NCBI GenBank assembly: GCA_033763775.1
Contig: JANRJW010000003.1
Span: forward strand, 1-64,000
Origin: JAJTHB01 sp033763775
GTDB taxonomy: Bacteria; Pseudomonadota; Alphaproteobacteria; Rickettsiales; SXRF01
Reading direction: 5' to 3'
Length of the DNA stretch: 64,000 bases
Shown here piece by piece: positions 51,702 through 61,222 of the stretch (position 1 is the stretch's first letter; every line of letters starts with the position of its first letter). Both the position numbers and the translations under genes were made by a program. The notes under the pieces were generated by a model. The model was given only the letters and a program-made list of their open reading frames with translations. It ran no database searches and was not told the DNA's origin.

Positions 51702-52487
51702 ATGGATAATAAAGCGTTACTGGACTGGTATCTTCTTGCCGGGGTTGATGAGGTGGTGGGCGATAGCCCCGTTAACCGCCTGCTGGCGCCGCCTGAGCCT
51801 CCGGTAGCTGTCGAAACTTCACCAGCCAAGCCCCCCGCTGCAAAGCTTTCTGTCCTTCACATCGGCGCTGCCTCGCCCATCGCGGCGGCAACCGTTGCGC
51901 GCGCGGCGGCAGATCGTTGCCAGAGCCTTGCAGAGCTGCGTGAAGCCGTGTTTGCGTTTGATGGCTGCTCGCTTAAGAAAACAGCCAGCAAAACAGTCTT
52001 CGCTGATGGCAATCCGGACTCCGGCCTAATGATCATCGGCGAGGCGCCCGGGGCTCAGGAAGATCTTCAAGGCATCCCGTTCTGCGGCCCAAGCGGGGCG
52101 CTGCTCGATAAAATGCTGGCCAGCATTGGCCTATCGCGGGAAGGCTGCTACATCACCAACACTGTATTCTGGCGCCCCCCCGGCAATCGCCAGCCAAGCC
52201 CGGAAGAAACCGCCATCTGTCTGCCGCTGGTGGAAAAACATATCGCGCTGGTCAGGCCAAAACTTATCCTGTTGGCCGGCGGCACAGCCACCAGCACATT
52301 ACTGGGGCAGGATAGCTCGCTATCGCGCCTGCGCGGAAAAATCCATCGCTACAGCAACCAGTATCTCGGCGCCGATATTCGCACCTTGGTCACCTATCAC
52401 CCCTCCTACCTTCTGCGAACACCAGCTCATAAAAAATATGCCTGGTCCGACCTGCTTAAGCTTAAGAAACTCATGGAAGAACATTAA
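51702..52487 (+). CDS. Uracil-DNA glycosylase, family 4-like
   Basis: 261 residues. A Pro/Ala-rich N-terminal tail (~1-80) precedes the domain. Motif 1 is GEAPGAQEDLQGIPFCGPSG and motif 2 is TYHPSYLL. FDGCSLKKTA replaces the usual CxxC, so the iron-sulfur site would need other cysteines (in FCGPSG, GCYIT, AICLPL), a point that leaves the cluster uncertain. It removes uracil from DNA. Confidence 0.88.
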   Translation: MDNKALLDWYLLAGVDEVVGDSPVNRLLAPPEPPVAVETSPAKPPAAKLSVLHIGAASPIAAATVARAAADRCQSLAELREAVFAFDGCSLKKTASKTVFADGNPDSGLMIIGEAPGAQEDLQGIPFCGPSGALLDKMLASIGLSREGCYITNTVFWRPPGNRQPSPEETAICLPLVEKHIALVRPKLILLAGGTATSTLLGQDSSLSRLRGKIHRYSNQYLGADIRTLVTYHPSYLLRTPAHKKYAWSDLLKLKKLMEEH

Positions 52488-52532
52488 TCAACTATCTGTT
52501 ATATAATAATATTTAACACAGGTTTCTATTAA

Positions 52533-52547
52533 TTAATAATTCGTTAA
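52533..52547 (+). promoter_or_regulatory. CtrA-type box upstream of the lytic transglycosylase
   Basis: TTAA at 52533-52536 and 52544-52547 around seven bases, 45 bases before the transglycosylase ATG. The area is AT-rich, with another TTAA adjoining, so chance is possible. Confidence 0.4.
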
Positions 52548-52592
52548 TTCACCTTGCGGCATGCATCAAATTCGGCTATGTATGGTCGCCCT

Positions 52593-54125
52593 ATGCAGAT
52601 TCAGAGACGATACCTCATCGCCCTCGCTTTGCTTCCGGCACTGGCTTTGGCCACTGCTCTCCTGAAGCCATGGCAGCATGTTCATTCGCGCGGTTCGTCC
52701 GGCTCGCTTGTTTCGGCCATTCCCTTTCTTACCACCAGCAGCATGGAAGTGCTCAAACCTGCCGATGCAGAGGCTTACCGCGCCATTTTCACTGCGCAGC
52801 ATCATGGCGAGTGGCAAAGTGCTGATGCGCTGATCGGCACACTTACCAGCCCGGTGTTGATGGGTCATGTGCTGGCCGAACGCTATCTCAGCACCAGCCA
52901 TGCCACCAGCAATGAAGAGCTCCAGGACTGGCTGAAACTCTACCACGAACACCCTCAAGCCAGCGCCCTTCGCGCCATGGCCGAGCGCCGCGGCGTGACA
53001 CTCGCACATTTACCCAGCCAGAAACAGGCTCGCCTGCGCGGCTATGGCGATGATAACGGGCTTGCCGCCAGCTTTGCCGATTCGCCGCATGCGGTAACAT
53101 GGCATAAAGCCATGAAAGCATGGCGCGAAGGCAGCCGGATGGACGCCGCCAAACTATTTTCCAGCCTGCTGAAAGATGAAGATCTTTCTCCGTGGAAACG
53201 CGCCGCCGCAGCTTACTGGAGCCACCGCGCCTATCATCTTGCCGGACGCCGCGAACTGGCCAGCGAAATGCTGGAAATTGCTGCCAGCGAGCCGCGTAGC
53301 TTTTATGGTATTCTTGCGCGGCAGAAATTGGGGCAATCACTGGAACTGGATACCGACCCCATCGAACTTTCCGCGCATGATATGGAAGATGTGCTGGATC
53401 TGCCGCAGGCGCGCCGTGCGGTGGCGCTGGTTCAGGTTGGGCGCGATGATCTAGCAGAACGTGAACTCAGGCTTGCTTTTCCTGGCGCACGGCATGAAGA
53501 AAAAATATTGCTGCTTGGCCTTGCCCACCGTCTCAATCTACCTTCGGTACAGATTGCGATGGCGCGTCAGCTTGGCGGCGATGAGCGCAGCTTTGATTTC
53601 GCGCGCTATCCCATTCCGCAGTGGGAACCAAAAGATGGTTTTCAGATTGATCCGGCGCTGCTTTACGCGCTGATACGTCAGGAATCCGGCTTTCACACCA
53701 CCGCACAAAGCCCCGCAGGCGCGATGGGTTTGATGCAGCTGATGCCGGATACCGCCCGCTACATCAACCAGAAGCGCGAGGATAACCTGATCACCGCGCT
53801 GCACACCAGCGATCCACATGTGAACATGGCGCTCGGTCAGGATTATGTGCGCCACCTACTAGCCAATGATCTGGTGGAAGGCAACCTGATTTTCATGCTG
53901 ACTGCCTACAATGCCGGGCCCGGCCGTTTGCAGGAATGGAAAAAATCGATTGATTATCGTGATGATCCGCTGCTTTTTATTGAAAGCATTCCCTACCCGG
54001 AAACCCGCAACTATGTGATGCAGGTCATGACCAATTACTGGATTTATTCTCAGCTTACCGGCAGCCCAAGTCGCAGCGCCAAGGCACTTCTTTCTGGCAG
54101 CTGGCCGTCCTACCAAGCGGGCTAA
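52593..54125 (+). CDS. Soluble lytic murein transglycosylase (Slt family)
   Basis: 510 residues from the ATG at 52593, with an N-terminal signal or anchor helix (~6-25). A helical superhelix domain covers most of the protein and an SLT domain follows: Glu in ALIRQESGFH, SPAGAMGLMQLMPDTAR, and LTAYNAGPGRLQEW. It cleaves peptidoglycan glycan chains with 1,6-anhydro ring formation. rnhB follows immediately. Confidence 0.92.
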   Translation: MQIQRRYLIALALLPALALATALLKPWQHVHSRGSSGSLVSAIPFLTTSSMEVLKPADAEAYRAIFTAQHHGEWQSADALIGTLTSPVLMGHVLAERYLSTSHATSNEELQDWLKLYHEHPQASALRAMAERRGVTLAHLPSQKQARLRGYGDDNGLAASFADSPHAVTWHKAMKAWREGSRMDAAKLFSSLLKDEDLSPWKRAAAAYWSHRAYHLAGRRELASEMLEIAASEPRSFYGILARQKLGQSLELDTDPIELSAHDMEDVLDLPQARRAVALVQVGRDDLAERELRLAFPGARHEEKILLLGLAHRLNLPSVQIAMARQLGGDERSFDFARYPIPQWEPKDGFQIDPALLYALIRQESGFHTTAQSPAGAMGLMQLMPDTARYINQKREDNLITALHTSDPHVNMALGQDYVRHLLANDLVEGNLIFMLTAYNAGPGRLQEWKKSIDYRDDPLLFIESIPYPETRNYVMQVMTNYWIYSQLTGSPSRSAKALLSGSWPSYQAG

Positions 54126-54127
54126 GC

Positions 54128-54739
54128 GTGCCCGATCTTTCGCTAGAACACACGCATGACGGGGTTGTTGCCGGTGTTGATGAGGCCGGGCGCGGCCCAT
54201 GGGCAGGGCCGGTGGTGGCCGCCGCGGTTATCCTTCACCGCGATGCTATTCCTGCTGGCATCAATGATTCCAAACAGCTTTCTGCTGGCGCGCGCGAGAT
54301 GCTCCATGATGCTATTTTAGCCAGCGCCATCTGCGGCATTGCCGAGGCCAGCGTGGAAGAGATTGACCGGCTGAATATCTGGGGCGCCACCCAACTTGCG
54401 ATGCAGCGTGCGGTGGCACAGCTGACGCCAGCACCAACACTCGCATTGGTTGATGGCAAGCTGAGCCTACCGCTTGCCTGCGCGGTGATACCGGTGGTGG
54501 GCGGCGATGCGAAAAGCCTGTCGATTGCCGCGGCCAGCATTCTTGCCAAAGTCACGCGCGACCGGCTGATGCGCGGGCTCCATGAGCATTATCCTGCGTA
54601 CGGCTGGGAAAGCAATGCAGGCTATGGCACAGCACAGCATATCCGTGCCATTGAACGCTGCGGAATCACACCTCACCATCGCCGAAGTTTCAAACCCATC
54701 CGCGCCTACCTTGACGCACAGCAGAAAGTTCCAGCATGA
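54128..54739 (+). CDS. rnhB: Ribonuclease HII
   Basis: 203 residues from the GTG at 54128, three bases after the transglycosylase stop. VAGVDEAGRGPWAGPVVAAAVIL gives the catalytic Asp-Glu pair; LVDGKLSLPL gives the third Asp, and AASILAKVTRDRLM and GYGTAQHIRAI are family blocks. It cleaves RNA in DNA-RNA hybrids. The next gene overlaps its end by four bases. Confidence 0.95.
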   Translation: MPDLSLEHTHDGVVAGVDEAGRGPWAGPVVAAAVILHRDAIPAGINDSKQLSAGAREMLHDAILASAICGIAEASVEEIDRLNIWGATQLAMQRAVAQLTPAPTLALVDGKLSLPLACAVIPVVGGDAKSLSIAAASILAKVTRDRLMRGLHEHYPAYGWESNAGYGTAQHIRAIERCGITPHHRRSFKPIRAYLDAQQKVPA

Positions 54740-55218
54740 GCGAAAAGCGTCGTTTCAGCCTGTTTCCCAAGCCACTTTCAGGCTGTATTGAACCACTGAC
54801 GCGACCGGTTATCCGCAAACACGCTGGTGCGCTGGCGCGGCTGCTCACGGATTGGCCATCAATTGCGGGCGAGTCACTCGCAGCCATCTGCCATCCGCAT
54901 CAAATCGCTCGTGGCCGCAGCAGCCAGCAAGGCGCCACCCTCATGCTGGCGGTTCAAAATGGCCACGCCACAGAAGTACAATATATGAGCGCGGTGCTCC
55001 TGGAACGAATCAGCCAAACGCTGGGGGATCACAGCATTCACCGCATCACCATCGCCCACACCTACACCCCTCCTGCAGCTCCGGCAAAAGCGCCTCCACG
55101 CACACGCGCGGCCGCCGGGCGCCTGAGCGCATGCGCCGCACAAGCCGCACTGGCCGAAGTAGAAGATGATGAGCTGAGACAAACACTGACCTCGCTTGCC
55201 AGCGCAATGGAGACATAA
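54736..55218 (+). CDS. DUF721 family protein (DciA-like)
   Basis: 160 residues. A basic N-terminus with WPSIAGESLAAICHPHQIARG and LMLAVQNGHATEVQYM fits DUF721, whose members include the helicase loader DciA. The tail is Ala/Arg/Pro-rich. A DNA-related role is likely; a specific role is not shown. Confidence 0.75.
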   Translation: MSEKRRFSLFPKPLSGCIEPLTRPVIRKHAGALARLLTDWPSIAGESLAAICHPHQIARGRSSQQGATLMLAVQNGHATEVQYMSAVLLERISQTLGDHSIHRITIAHTYTPPAAPAKAPPRTRAAAGRLSACAAQAALAEVEDDELRQTLTSLASAMET

Positions 55219-55309
55219 AAATCAAACAGCTACCTGCGAACAAGATGGTTGCGAAAATCCGGCGCGAGCATTACAACATGCTTACCAAATAACTTTCACG
55301 GAGAACCCC

Positions 55310-56047
55310 ATGCGCCTCTATGCTGCCGCCCTTGCTACCGCTGCTCTCATGCTGAATTTCGCTGTCGCTGCCAGCGCTCAGCCAAAACCTTCAGAACCTG
55401 CGACCAGAGCCGTCCCGGCGGATACCAGCAATGAACCCAACCTGAAGGTTATCGAAGGTAGCGGCGGCATGTCCGTATCCCGCCTGATCACCGACGCGCC
55501 ACTTCCCGGCGATTATGTCATGGGTAGCGATAAAGCCCCGCTGATCATGGTTGAATATGCCTCCTTCACCTGCCCGCACTGCGCTCATTTCAGCAACGCC
55601 GTATTGCCGGAACTGGAAAAGAAATACATCGAAACCGGCAAAATGCGCTACATCCTGCGCCACTTTCCGCTGAATGAACCTGCGCTCAAAGCCTCGATGC
55701 TGGCGGAATGCGTGGGCGAGACCAGCCACCGCAAATATTATGTTTTTTCGAAAGTGATGTTTGATGCGCAGGCAAAATGGGCGTTTGATGGCAACTACAT
55801 GGCAGGGCTTGAGACCATTGCTAATGTAGGCGGCCTCAGCAAACAGCAGTTTATGGAATGTGTCAGCAACACTGATCGGGAAATGCGCGTGCTGCAGGTC
55901 AAAAAAGCCGCCGGTGACGAGCTGAAAATCCCGCATACCCCCTATTTCTTCATTGGCGGCGAGGTCTATGGTGGCGAAAAAACTGTGCCTGCCATGTCGC
56001 AGTTTATTGACGCCAAACTGGCCAAGCTGGAAGAGAAGAAAAAATAA
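55310..56047 (+). CDS. DsbA-family thiol-disulfide oxidoreductase
   Basis: 245 residues from the ATG at 55310, after a GGAGAA site. Signal peptide ends near AASAQ. A Pro/Thr linker leads to a thioredoxin fold with CPHC in YASFTCPHCAHFSN and cis-Pro in IPHTPYFFIGG. Different from the DsbA-like gene at 45865, which has CGYC and an N-terminal helix. Downstream of DUF721, just before the atp promoter. Confidence 0.88.
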   Translation: MRLYAAALATAALMLNFAVAASAQPKPSEPATRAVPADTSNEPNLKVIEGSGGMSVSRLITDAPLPGDYVMGSDKAPLIMVEYASFTCPHCAHFSNAVLPELEKKYIETGKMRYILRHFPLNEPALKASMLAECVGETSHRKYYVFSKVMFDAQAKWAFDGNYMAGLETIANVGGLSKQQFMECVSNTDREMRVLQVKKAAGDELKIPHTPYFFIGGEVYGGEKTVPAMSQFIDAKLAKLEEKKK

Positions 56048-56069
56048 TATAAATCATCACCAGAATCGC

Positions 56070-56098
56070 TTGACAGCGGGGTGCTCACTCCATAGATT
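56070..56098 (+). promoter_or_regulatory. atp F0 operon promoter
   Basis: Near-consensus TTGACA at 56070-56075 and TAGATT at 56093-56098 with a 17-base gap, 22 bases before the atpI start. The strongest promoter-like sequence in the window. Confidence 0.7.
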
Positions 56099-56119
56099 GC
56101 CGAGCGCTGAAAGGGGCTT

Positions 56120-56407
56120 ATGACCGATTCAAAAACGCCGCCACCCTCACTTGAGGAGCTGCAGAAAAAAATCGATCAGCTCACCCCCCAAGGCACACCC
56201 GACACGAAAAGCTCGGAAGAAGCAGGCGCAGCCGCCAAAGCGATGCGCCTCGGCACCGAGCTGATGGCGGGGGCGCTGGTCGGTTGTTTTATCGGTTACT
56301 GGATTGATAAATCAGCCACAACCAGCCCGATATTTCTGATTGTGTTTACGCTGCTCGGCTTTGCAGCGGGTGTCAGGAATATCATAAGGAATATGGATAA
56401 GGTTTAG
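56120..56407 (+). CDS. atpI: ATP synthase accessory protein AtpI
   Basis: 95 residues with two membrane helices (about 53-72 and 76-90) and the GTELMAGALVGCFIGYWID block of the AtpI/Gene1 family. It precedes atpB by five bases and assists c-ring assembly. Confidence 0.88.
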   Translation: MTDSKTPPPSLEELQKKIDQLTPQGTPDTKSSEEAGAAAKAMRLGTELMAGALVGCFIGYWIDKSATTSPIFLIVFTLLGFAAGVRNIIRNMDKV

Positions 56408-56412
56408 GTATC

Positions 56413-57144
56413 ATGTCACAAGGTCACAGTCCGCTTTCACAATTCGAAGTTTATCCCCTGCTGCCAATGACGCTCGGCGGCGCGGATGTCAGCTTCACCA
56501 ATGCCTCACTGTGGATGCTTATCGCTATTGTGCTTGCCACCAGCGTGATGATGCTGGGTGTGCGCAAACGTGCGCTTGTGCCGGGACGCTGGCAGTCCGT
56601 ATCGGAACTCATGGTTGAATTTGTCTCTAACATTGTGCGCGAAAACGCCGGTAAGGAAGCCATGCGCTTTTTCCCGCTCATTTTTTCGCTGTTCATGTTC
56701 ATCCTGTTCTGCAATCTCGCGGGCATGCTGCCTAAATCTTTCACTGTGACCAGCCACATCATTGTCACCTTTGCGATGGCTGCCTGCGTGTTTATCGGTG
56801 TCACGGTCATTGGTTTTATCCAGCACGGCCTGCATTTTTTTTCGCTGTTCCTTCCCAAAGGCACACCTGCATGGATGGCGCCGATCATGGTGGTCATCGA
56901 GATGATCTCTTATCTTGCCCGTCCATTCAGCCTTTCCATTCGTCTTGCCGCCAATATGCTCGCGGGTCACGTGCTGCTCAAAATTCTTGCTGGCTTCGTG
57001 GTGATGATGGGCGCCTTTGGCATTTTACCTTTTGGTTTCCTGTTGATTATTACCGGTTTTGAGATATTCATCGCCTGTCTTCAGGCCTACATTTTTACCT
57101 TGCTGACCTGCATTTACCTGCATGATGCAATCCACCTTCACTAA
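56413..57144 (+). CDS. atpB: ATP synthase F0 subunit a
   Basis: 243 residues with about five membrane helices. The essential Arg lies in LARPFSLSIRLAANMLAGHVLL, and the C-terminal IFTLLTCIYLHDAI is typical. It forms the proton half-channels against the c ring. Confidence 0.95.
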   Translation: MSQGHSPLSQFEVYPLLPMTLGGADVSFTNASLWMLIAIVLATSVMMLGVRKRALVPGRWQSVSELMVEFVSNIVRENAGKEAMRFFPLIFSLFMFILFCNLAGMLPKSFTVTSHIIVTFAMAACVFIGVTVIGFIQHGLHFFSLFLPKGTPAWMAPIMVVIEMISYLARPFSLSIRLAANMLAGHVLLKILAGFVVMMGAFGILPFGFLLIITGFEIFIACLQAYIFTLLTCIYLHDAIHLH

Positions 57145-57173
57145 TTTAACATGAATAGAAAGGACTACTAACC

Positions 57174-57425
57174 ATGGAAACACTCACAGACGCCGCTTCG
57201 ACCATGCTGCTCGGTAAATATATTGGCGCGGGCATTGCTACTCTCGGCATGCTGGGCGCGGCGCTCGGCGTAGGCATGATCTTCGCTGCTGCGCTCAATG
57301 GCATCGCTCGCAATCCTGCAAAAGAAGGTTCGATCAAAGGTTTCGCGCTGCTCGGTATGGCACTGGCGGAATTCATGGGTCTGCTTGCCTTCGTAATCGC
57401 AGCCATGGTGCTCTTCGTAGTTTAA
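57174..57425 (+). CDS. atpE: ATP synthase F0 subunit c
   Basis: 83 residues, two membrane helices joined by a polar loop with ARNPA. The proton-carrying Glu is in ALAEFMGLLAF; glycine-rich helix 1 GAALGVGMIF is normal. Confidence 0.96.
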   Translation: METLTDAASTMLLGKYIGAGIATLGMLGAALGVGMIFAAALNGIARNPAKEGSIKGFALLGMALAEFMGLLAFVIAAMVLFVV

Positions 57426-57446
57426 CCCAAGCCTGGTACGCCCACC

Positions 57447-57938
57447 ATGCCTCAACTAGACCCCACCTGGTTTGCCTCTCAGCTCTTCTGGCTGGCACTA
57501 TCCTTCGCGGCTCTTTTCTTTGTGATGTCGCGTTTGGTGCTACCGCCGCTGCTGGCGATCATGGCCAAACGCCGTGATACCATTGACAGCGACCTGAGCC
57601 TTGCTCAGGGCATGAAAACTGAGGCGGAGCAAGCTCGGGGGGCGTATGAGTCTACGCTGGCTGAGGCACGTTCTAAATCGCAGCAGCTGGTTGCGGACGC
57701 ACTGCAGGAGCAAAAGCAGAAAGCAGAAGCAGCCAGCCGCGCGCTTGAGCAAGAAATTGCTGATCGCCTGCGCGAGGCAGAACGCCGTATCACCACTCAG
57801 AAACAGGAACTGATGGCAACCCTCACGCCGGTGACCGCAGAACTCACTGCCATGATTGTTGAAAAACTCTCCAACATACGCCCGGATGACAATGCGGTAT
57901 CCACCGCGATTACCCGCGGTGTAAAAACAGGTCGCTGA
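57447..57938 (+). CDS. atpG: ATP synthase F0 subunit b'
   Basis: 163 residues: one N-terminal membrane helix (about 8-30) then a long helix rich in Ala, Glu, Gln and Arg. Placed between atpE and the second b gene, as in alphaproteobacteria with paired b and b'. Its stop overlaps the next ATG. Confidence 0.9.
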   Translation: MPQLDPTWFASQLFWLALSFAALFFVMSRLVLPPLLAIMAKRRDTIDSDLSLAQGMKTEAEQARGAYESTLAEARSKSQQLVADALQEQKQKAEAASRALEQEIADRLREAERRITTQKQELMATLTPVTAELTAMIVEKLSNIRPDDNAVSTAITRGVKTGR

Positions 57939-58432
57939 TGATGATGGATGTATTTCAGGAGCCAAAGTTCTGGGTGTCTGCTGCTTTTGTGGTATTTATC
58001 CTGCTCGTCTACAAAAAAGCCGCGGCGTTCATTATTGGCGCTCTGGACGCTCGCTCACAGCGCATCAATGAGGAGCTGAAACAAGCCGAAACGCTTCGCC
58101 GGGAAGCAGAGCAAGTGCTTGCCCAGTACAAACAGAAGCAAGCTGAATATCTCAAAGAAGCCGAGTCCATGCTCAGCAAAGCGAAGAATGATGCAGCATT
58201 ACTGCGCGAACAGGCAGAGCGCGAGTTAAAGTTGGCCATGGAGGCACGCACTCAAAGCGCCATGGATCGCATTGCGCGCGAAGAAAGCCGCGCCATTGAT
58301 GAAGTTCGCCATCATGTCGTTGATATTGCGCTAGCCGCTGCTCGCAGCTTGATGGCGGAGCGTGCTGCCAAGTCTGATGCATCTGATGTGGTTCGTCTTG
58401 CCCTCAGCGATATTGAGCGCAAAATTCACTAA
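57938..58432 (+). CDS. atpF: ATP synthase F0 subunit b
   Basis: 164 residues: membrane helix (about 9-32) with FWVSAAFVVFILLVYKKA, then the coiled stalk ARSQRINEELKQAETLRREAE. Pairs with b'. Last F0 gene; F1 genes are not here. Confidence 0.93.
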   Translation: MMMDVFQEPKFWVSAAFVVFILLVYKKAAAFIIGALDARSQRINEELKQAETLRREAEQVLAQYKQKQAEYLKEAESMLSKAKNDAALLREQAERELKLAMEARTQSAMDRIAREESRAIDEVRHHVVDIALAAARSLMAERAAKSDASDVVRLALSDIERKIH

Positions 58433-58495
58433 AAATTCCAAACTTTTTCTGGTCATTCTGCGGTCAGCCCCCTAGCTTTGAGCTGGGAGTTTGTG

Positions 58496-59290
58496 ATGCG
58501 TTTTTTTATCATTGTTTGTTCTATCGCTTTTACATCCATGGCAGCGATCGCCGGCGCATGGACTCAGCCAGCGGGTCACAGCCAGCTGATTATCAGTGCA
58601 ACCACCTACCACAGTGACAAGCGGCGTGAAGACTCAGGCATCACCACACGCCAGCCAACCTATCGCAAAACAGCCATCAACCCTTATTATGAATATGGCC
58701 TGACTGACCATATCACGCTGGGAGCCAATTTATTTTTGATTCATGCCAGCCAGCAGGAAAGCAGTCAGACCGGCCTGGGCGACAGCGAGTTTTTTCTTCG
58801 CCACCATCTACTGTCTTACAAGAGCTGGGTATGGTCGATCGAGCCGATGATCAAGCTACCAAGCCCTCATTCGACCAGTGATACCCTGTCGCTTGGCAGC
58901 GATAGCGCAGATCTTGGCCTCACCACCAGAGCTGGCTATAGTTTTCGCGCTTTATCGCGCAGTCATTATCTTGATCTGGCCAGTGGCTACCACTACCGTT
59001 TCGGCAGCCCGCTCGACCAGATAAAGCTCTCCGCCGCACTGGGTATCGGTTTGTCCCCCAGCTGGTCTTTGTTATCGCAGCTTGATACTGTCTGGCGAGT
59101 ATCCGAGCCACAGATAACCCGCTTCACACAATCTCCGGCGGACGACTACAGCCTGATTAAAACCCAATTTTCAGCGCTATATCACCACAGCGAAAATACT
59201 CGTTGGCAAGTGGGATTATTCAGCCATCTGGACGGTCGTAACACCGGCCTTGGCACAGGTTTCATTGTATCCGCATGGAGGAATTTCTGA
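58496..59290 (+). CDS. Outer-membrane beta-barrel-like protein
   Basis: About 264 residues from the ATG at 58496. Signal peptide ending near AIAGA, then alternating strand pattern with aromatic-girdled repeats (YYEYGLTDHITLGANLF, LDLASGYHYRFGSP) ending in WRNF, a typical barrel C-terminus. Its stop overlaps the glycosyltransferase start, so it is a probable export partner. No named family recognised. Confidence 0.65.
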   Translation: MRFFIIVCSIAFTSMAAIAGAWTQPAGHSQLIISATTYHSDKRREDSGITTRQPTYRKTAINPYYEYGLTDHITLGANLFLIHASQQESSQTGLGDSEFFLRHHLLSYKSWVWSIEPMIKLPSPHSTSDTLSLGSDSADLGLTTRAGYSFRALSRSHYLDLASGYHYRFGSPLDQIKLSAALGIGLSPSWSLLSQLDTVWRVSEPQITRFTQSPADDYSLIKTQFSALYHHSENTRWQVGLFSHLDGRNTGLGTGFIVSAWRNF

Positions 59291-61158
59291 TGATCAAGCT
59301 GGGTGATATTCTGACCGGACGCGGCTGGATCAGCCAAGACATGCTGGCAAAAGCACTCCGTCTGCAGGAAAAGCAATCAGGTAAACTGGGCGATACATTG
59401 GTGGCGCTGGGCGCTATAGGTCTTCGCCAGCTGCATCAGGCTTTGGCCGACCAACATGGGCTGCGCTACGTCAATCTGATGGATGAACCACCAGAATCGA
59501 CGCTGCTGCATCAGATGCTCTCGCCCGAGCTGTGCCTATCGCGCAGATTAGTCCCATGGCGCCGCCATGAGGATGGCGGACTGATGATTGCCGTCACCGA
59601 CCCGAGCGAAGAAACTAGAAAATGGTGCCGTAAACAATTTGGTAGCCTGACGCATCTGGTGATGACATCGCCAATGGATATTCGCCTGATTCTCCAGCGC
59701 GAGTGTGGCCTGCAGCTTGAGCAGGCGAGCATTCTTTCGCTATGGCAGCGTAATCCTCTGCTTTCGTCTCGAAATATCTGGTGGCCGGCGCAGCAGCGAT
59801 GGTTTGCCGCGCTGGGGCTTATGATCGCACTGTGTTTACTGATGGCGCCATGGCAAACACTCGTAGCGCTGATGGTCATTTTCAATCTGTTATTTTTTGC
59901 CACCTTGCTGTTTAAGAGCATTATTTTTCTTTCAGGACTGAGGCCGCAACCAACGCTTAACTGGCAGCAGATACTCGCGGATCTGGATGAGGCCAGCCTC
60001 CCCGTCTATACCATTCTTGTACCGATGTACCGCGAGAAAGAAAGCCTGCCGGGAATGATGAAGTCGCTTGCCGCGCTTGATTATCCTGTCTCACGGCTGG
60101 ATATCAAGCTGGTACTGGAGGCTGACGATGAAGAGACTTACCGCGCAGCCTGCGCTCTGAAACCGCCCTACCATATTGATATCATCCTCGTACCTGCCAG
60201 CCATCCGCGCACCAAGCCCAAAGCATGCAATTATGCGCTTCGTTTTGCGCGCGGCGAATACATCACCATTTACGATGCAGATGATCGGCCAGAACCAACG
60301 CAGCTGAAAAAGGCGGTGGCCATGTTTCGGCGCCTGCCGCCGGAAGTGGTCTGCCTGCAGGCCAGGCTGAACTACTATAATGCTGGCGATAATCTGCTGA
60401 CACGTTTCTTCTGCCTCGAATATGCGATGCTGTTTGGCACACTGATGCCCGGGCTACAGCGCCTCGGCATTCCCATGCCGCTGGGTGGCACCAGTAATCA
60501 TCTCGCGCTGGCGAAGCTGCGTGCGCTTGGTGAGTGGGATCCGTTTAATGTGACCGAAGATGCAGATCTCGGCACACGCCTTTGCCTAGAAGGCGGCAAA
60601 ACAGAAATGCTTGATTCCTTTACGCTTGAAGAAGCACCGATTCATGTCATGCCGTGGATACGTCAGCGTGGCCGTTGGATTAAAGGCTATATGCAGACCT
60701 GGCTGGTATATATGCGTGCACCCATCATGCTTTATCAATCACTGGGGCTGGCTGGCTTTGTCGGTTTTCAGTTCTTCATGGGGCTTTCCTGCCTGACATT
60801 TCTCGTGGCGCCGCTGGTCTGGCTGGTCAGCCTGCTATGGCTCACGGGATCGGCGCTGCATCATCTTCCTGAATGGCTGATAATGCTGGCGGTGGTCAAT
60901 CTTGCATTTAATATCCTTGGCCACTGGATCATGGCCGCGGCCAGCCTGACACACCAGCATCACAGCAAACTTCGCCTGCTTTCAGGCGTGCTGTTTTTCC
61001 CGCTTTATCTGGCACTCCATTCCCTCGCCAGCTACCGCGCGCTATGGCAACTTTTTGTCGCGCCGCATCTATGGGATAAAACAGAGCATGGCCTGAGCCA
61101 GCCATCCGCGCCAAATATCTCAGAAAATGAGGCGCTTAAAGTGAGAGTTGCAGCGTAA
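59290..61158 (+). CDS. Glycosyltransferase family 2 with N-terminal MshEN domain
   Basis: 622 residues from the ATG at 59290, chosen over the one at 59275 because GGAGG precedes it. Residues 1-~140 form a MshEN-type domain (IKLGDILTGRGWISQ, KLGDTLVALGAIGLRQLHQALADQHGL), known in NfrB and MshE to bind c-di-GMP. Membrane helices (~170-215) precede a GT2 domain with DD in IYDADDRPEP, a TED in VTEDADLGTRL and QRGRW, then more helices. Likely a c-di-GMP-controlled polysaccharide synthase; product unknown. Confidence 0.82.
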   Translation: MIKLGDILTGRGWISQDMLAKALRLQEKQSGKLGDTLVALGAIGLRQLHQALADQHGLRYVNLMDEPPESTLLHQMLSPELCLSRRLVPWRRHEDGGLMIAVTDPSEETRKWCRKQFGSLTHLVMTSPMDIRLILQRECGLQLEQASILSLWQRNPLLSSRNIWWPAQQRWFAALGLMIALCLLMAPWQTLVALMVIFNLLFFATLLFKSIIFLSGLRPQPTLNWQQILADLDEASLPVYTILVPMYREKESLPGMMKSLAALDYPVSRLDIKLVLEADDEETYRAACALKPPYHIDIILVPASHPRTKPKACNYALRFARGEYITIYDADDRPEPTQLKKAVAMFRRLPPEVVCLQARLNYYNAGDNLLTRFFCLEYAMLFGTLMPGLQRLGIPMPLGGTSNHLALAKLRALGEWDPFNVTEDADLGTRLCLEGGKTEMLDSFTLEEAPIHVMPWIRQRGRWIKGYMQTWLVYMRAPIMLYQSLGLAGFVGFQFFMGLSCLTFLVAPLVWLVSLLWLTGSALHHLPEWLIMLAVVNLAFNILGHWIMAAASLTHQHHSKLRLLSGVLFFPLYLALHSLASYRALWQLFVAPHLWDKTEHGLSQPSAPNISENEALKVRVAA

Positions 61159-61166
61159 TAAATCCA

Positions 61167-61195
61167 TTGACAAGCGCCCTGGCACTAAGCTAGAC
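61167..61195 (+). promoter_or_regulatory. Candidate rpmJ promoter
   Basis: TTGACA at 61167-61172 is followed after 17 bases by CTAGAC (TAGACA at 18), 28 bases before the rpmJ ATG. Confidence 0.4.
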
Positions 61196-61222
61196 ATGCG
61201 GCCTGCAAATAAAGGAATGGTT

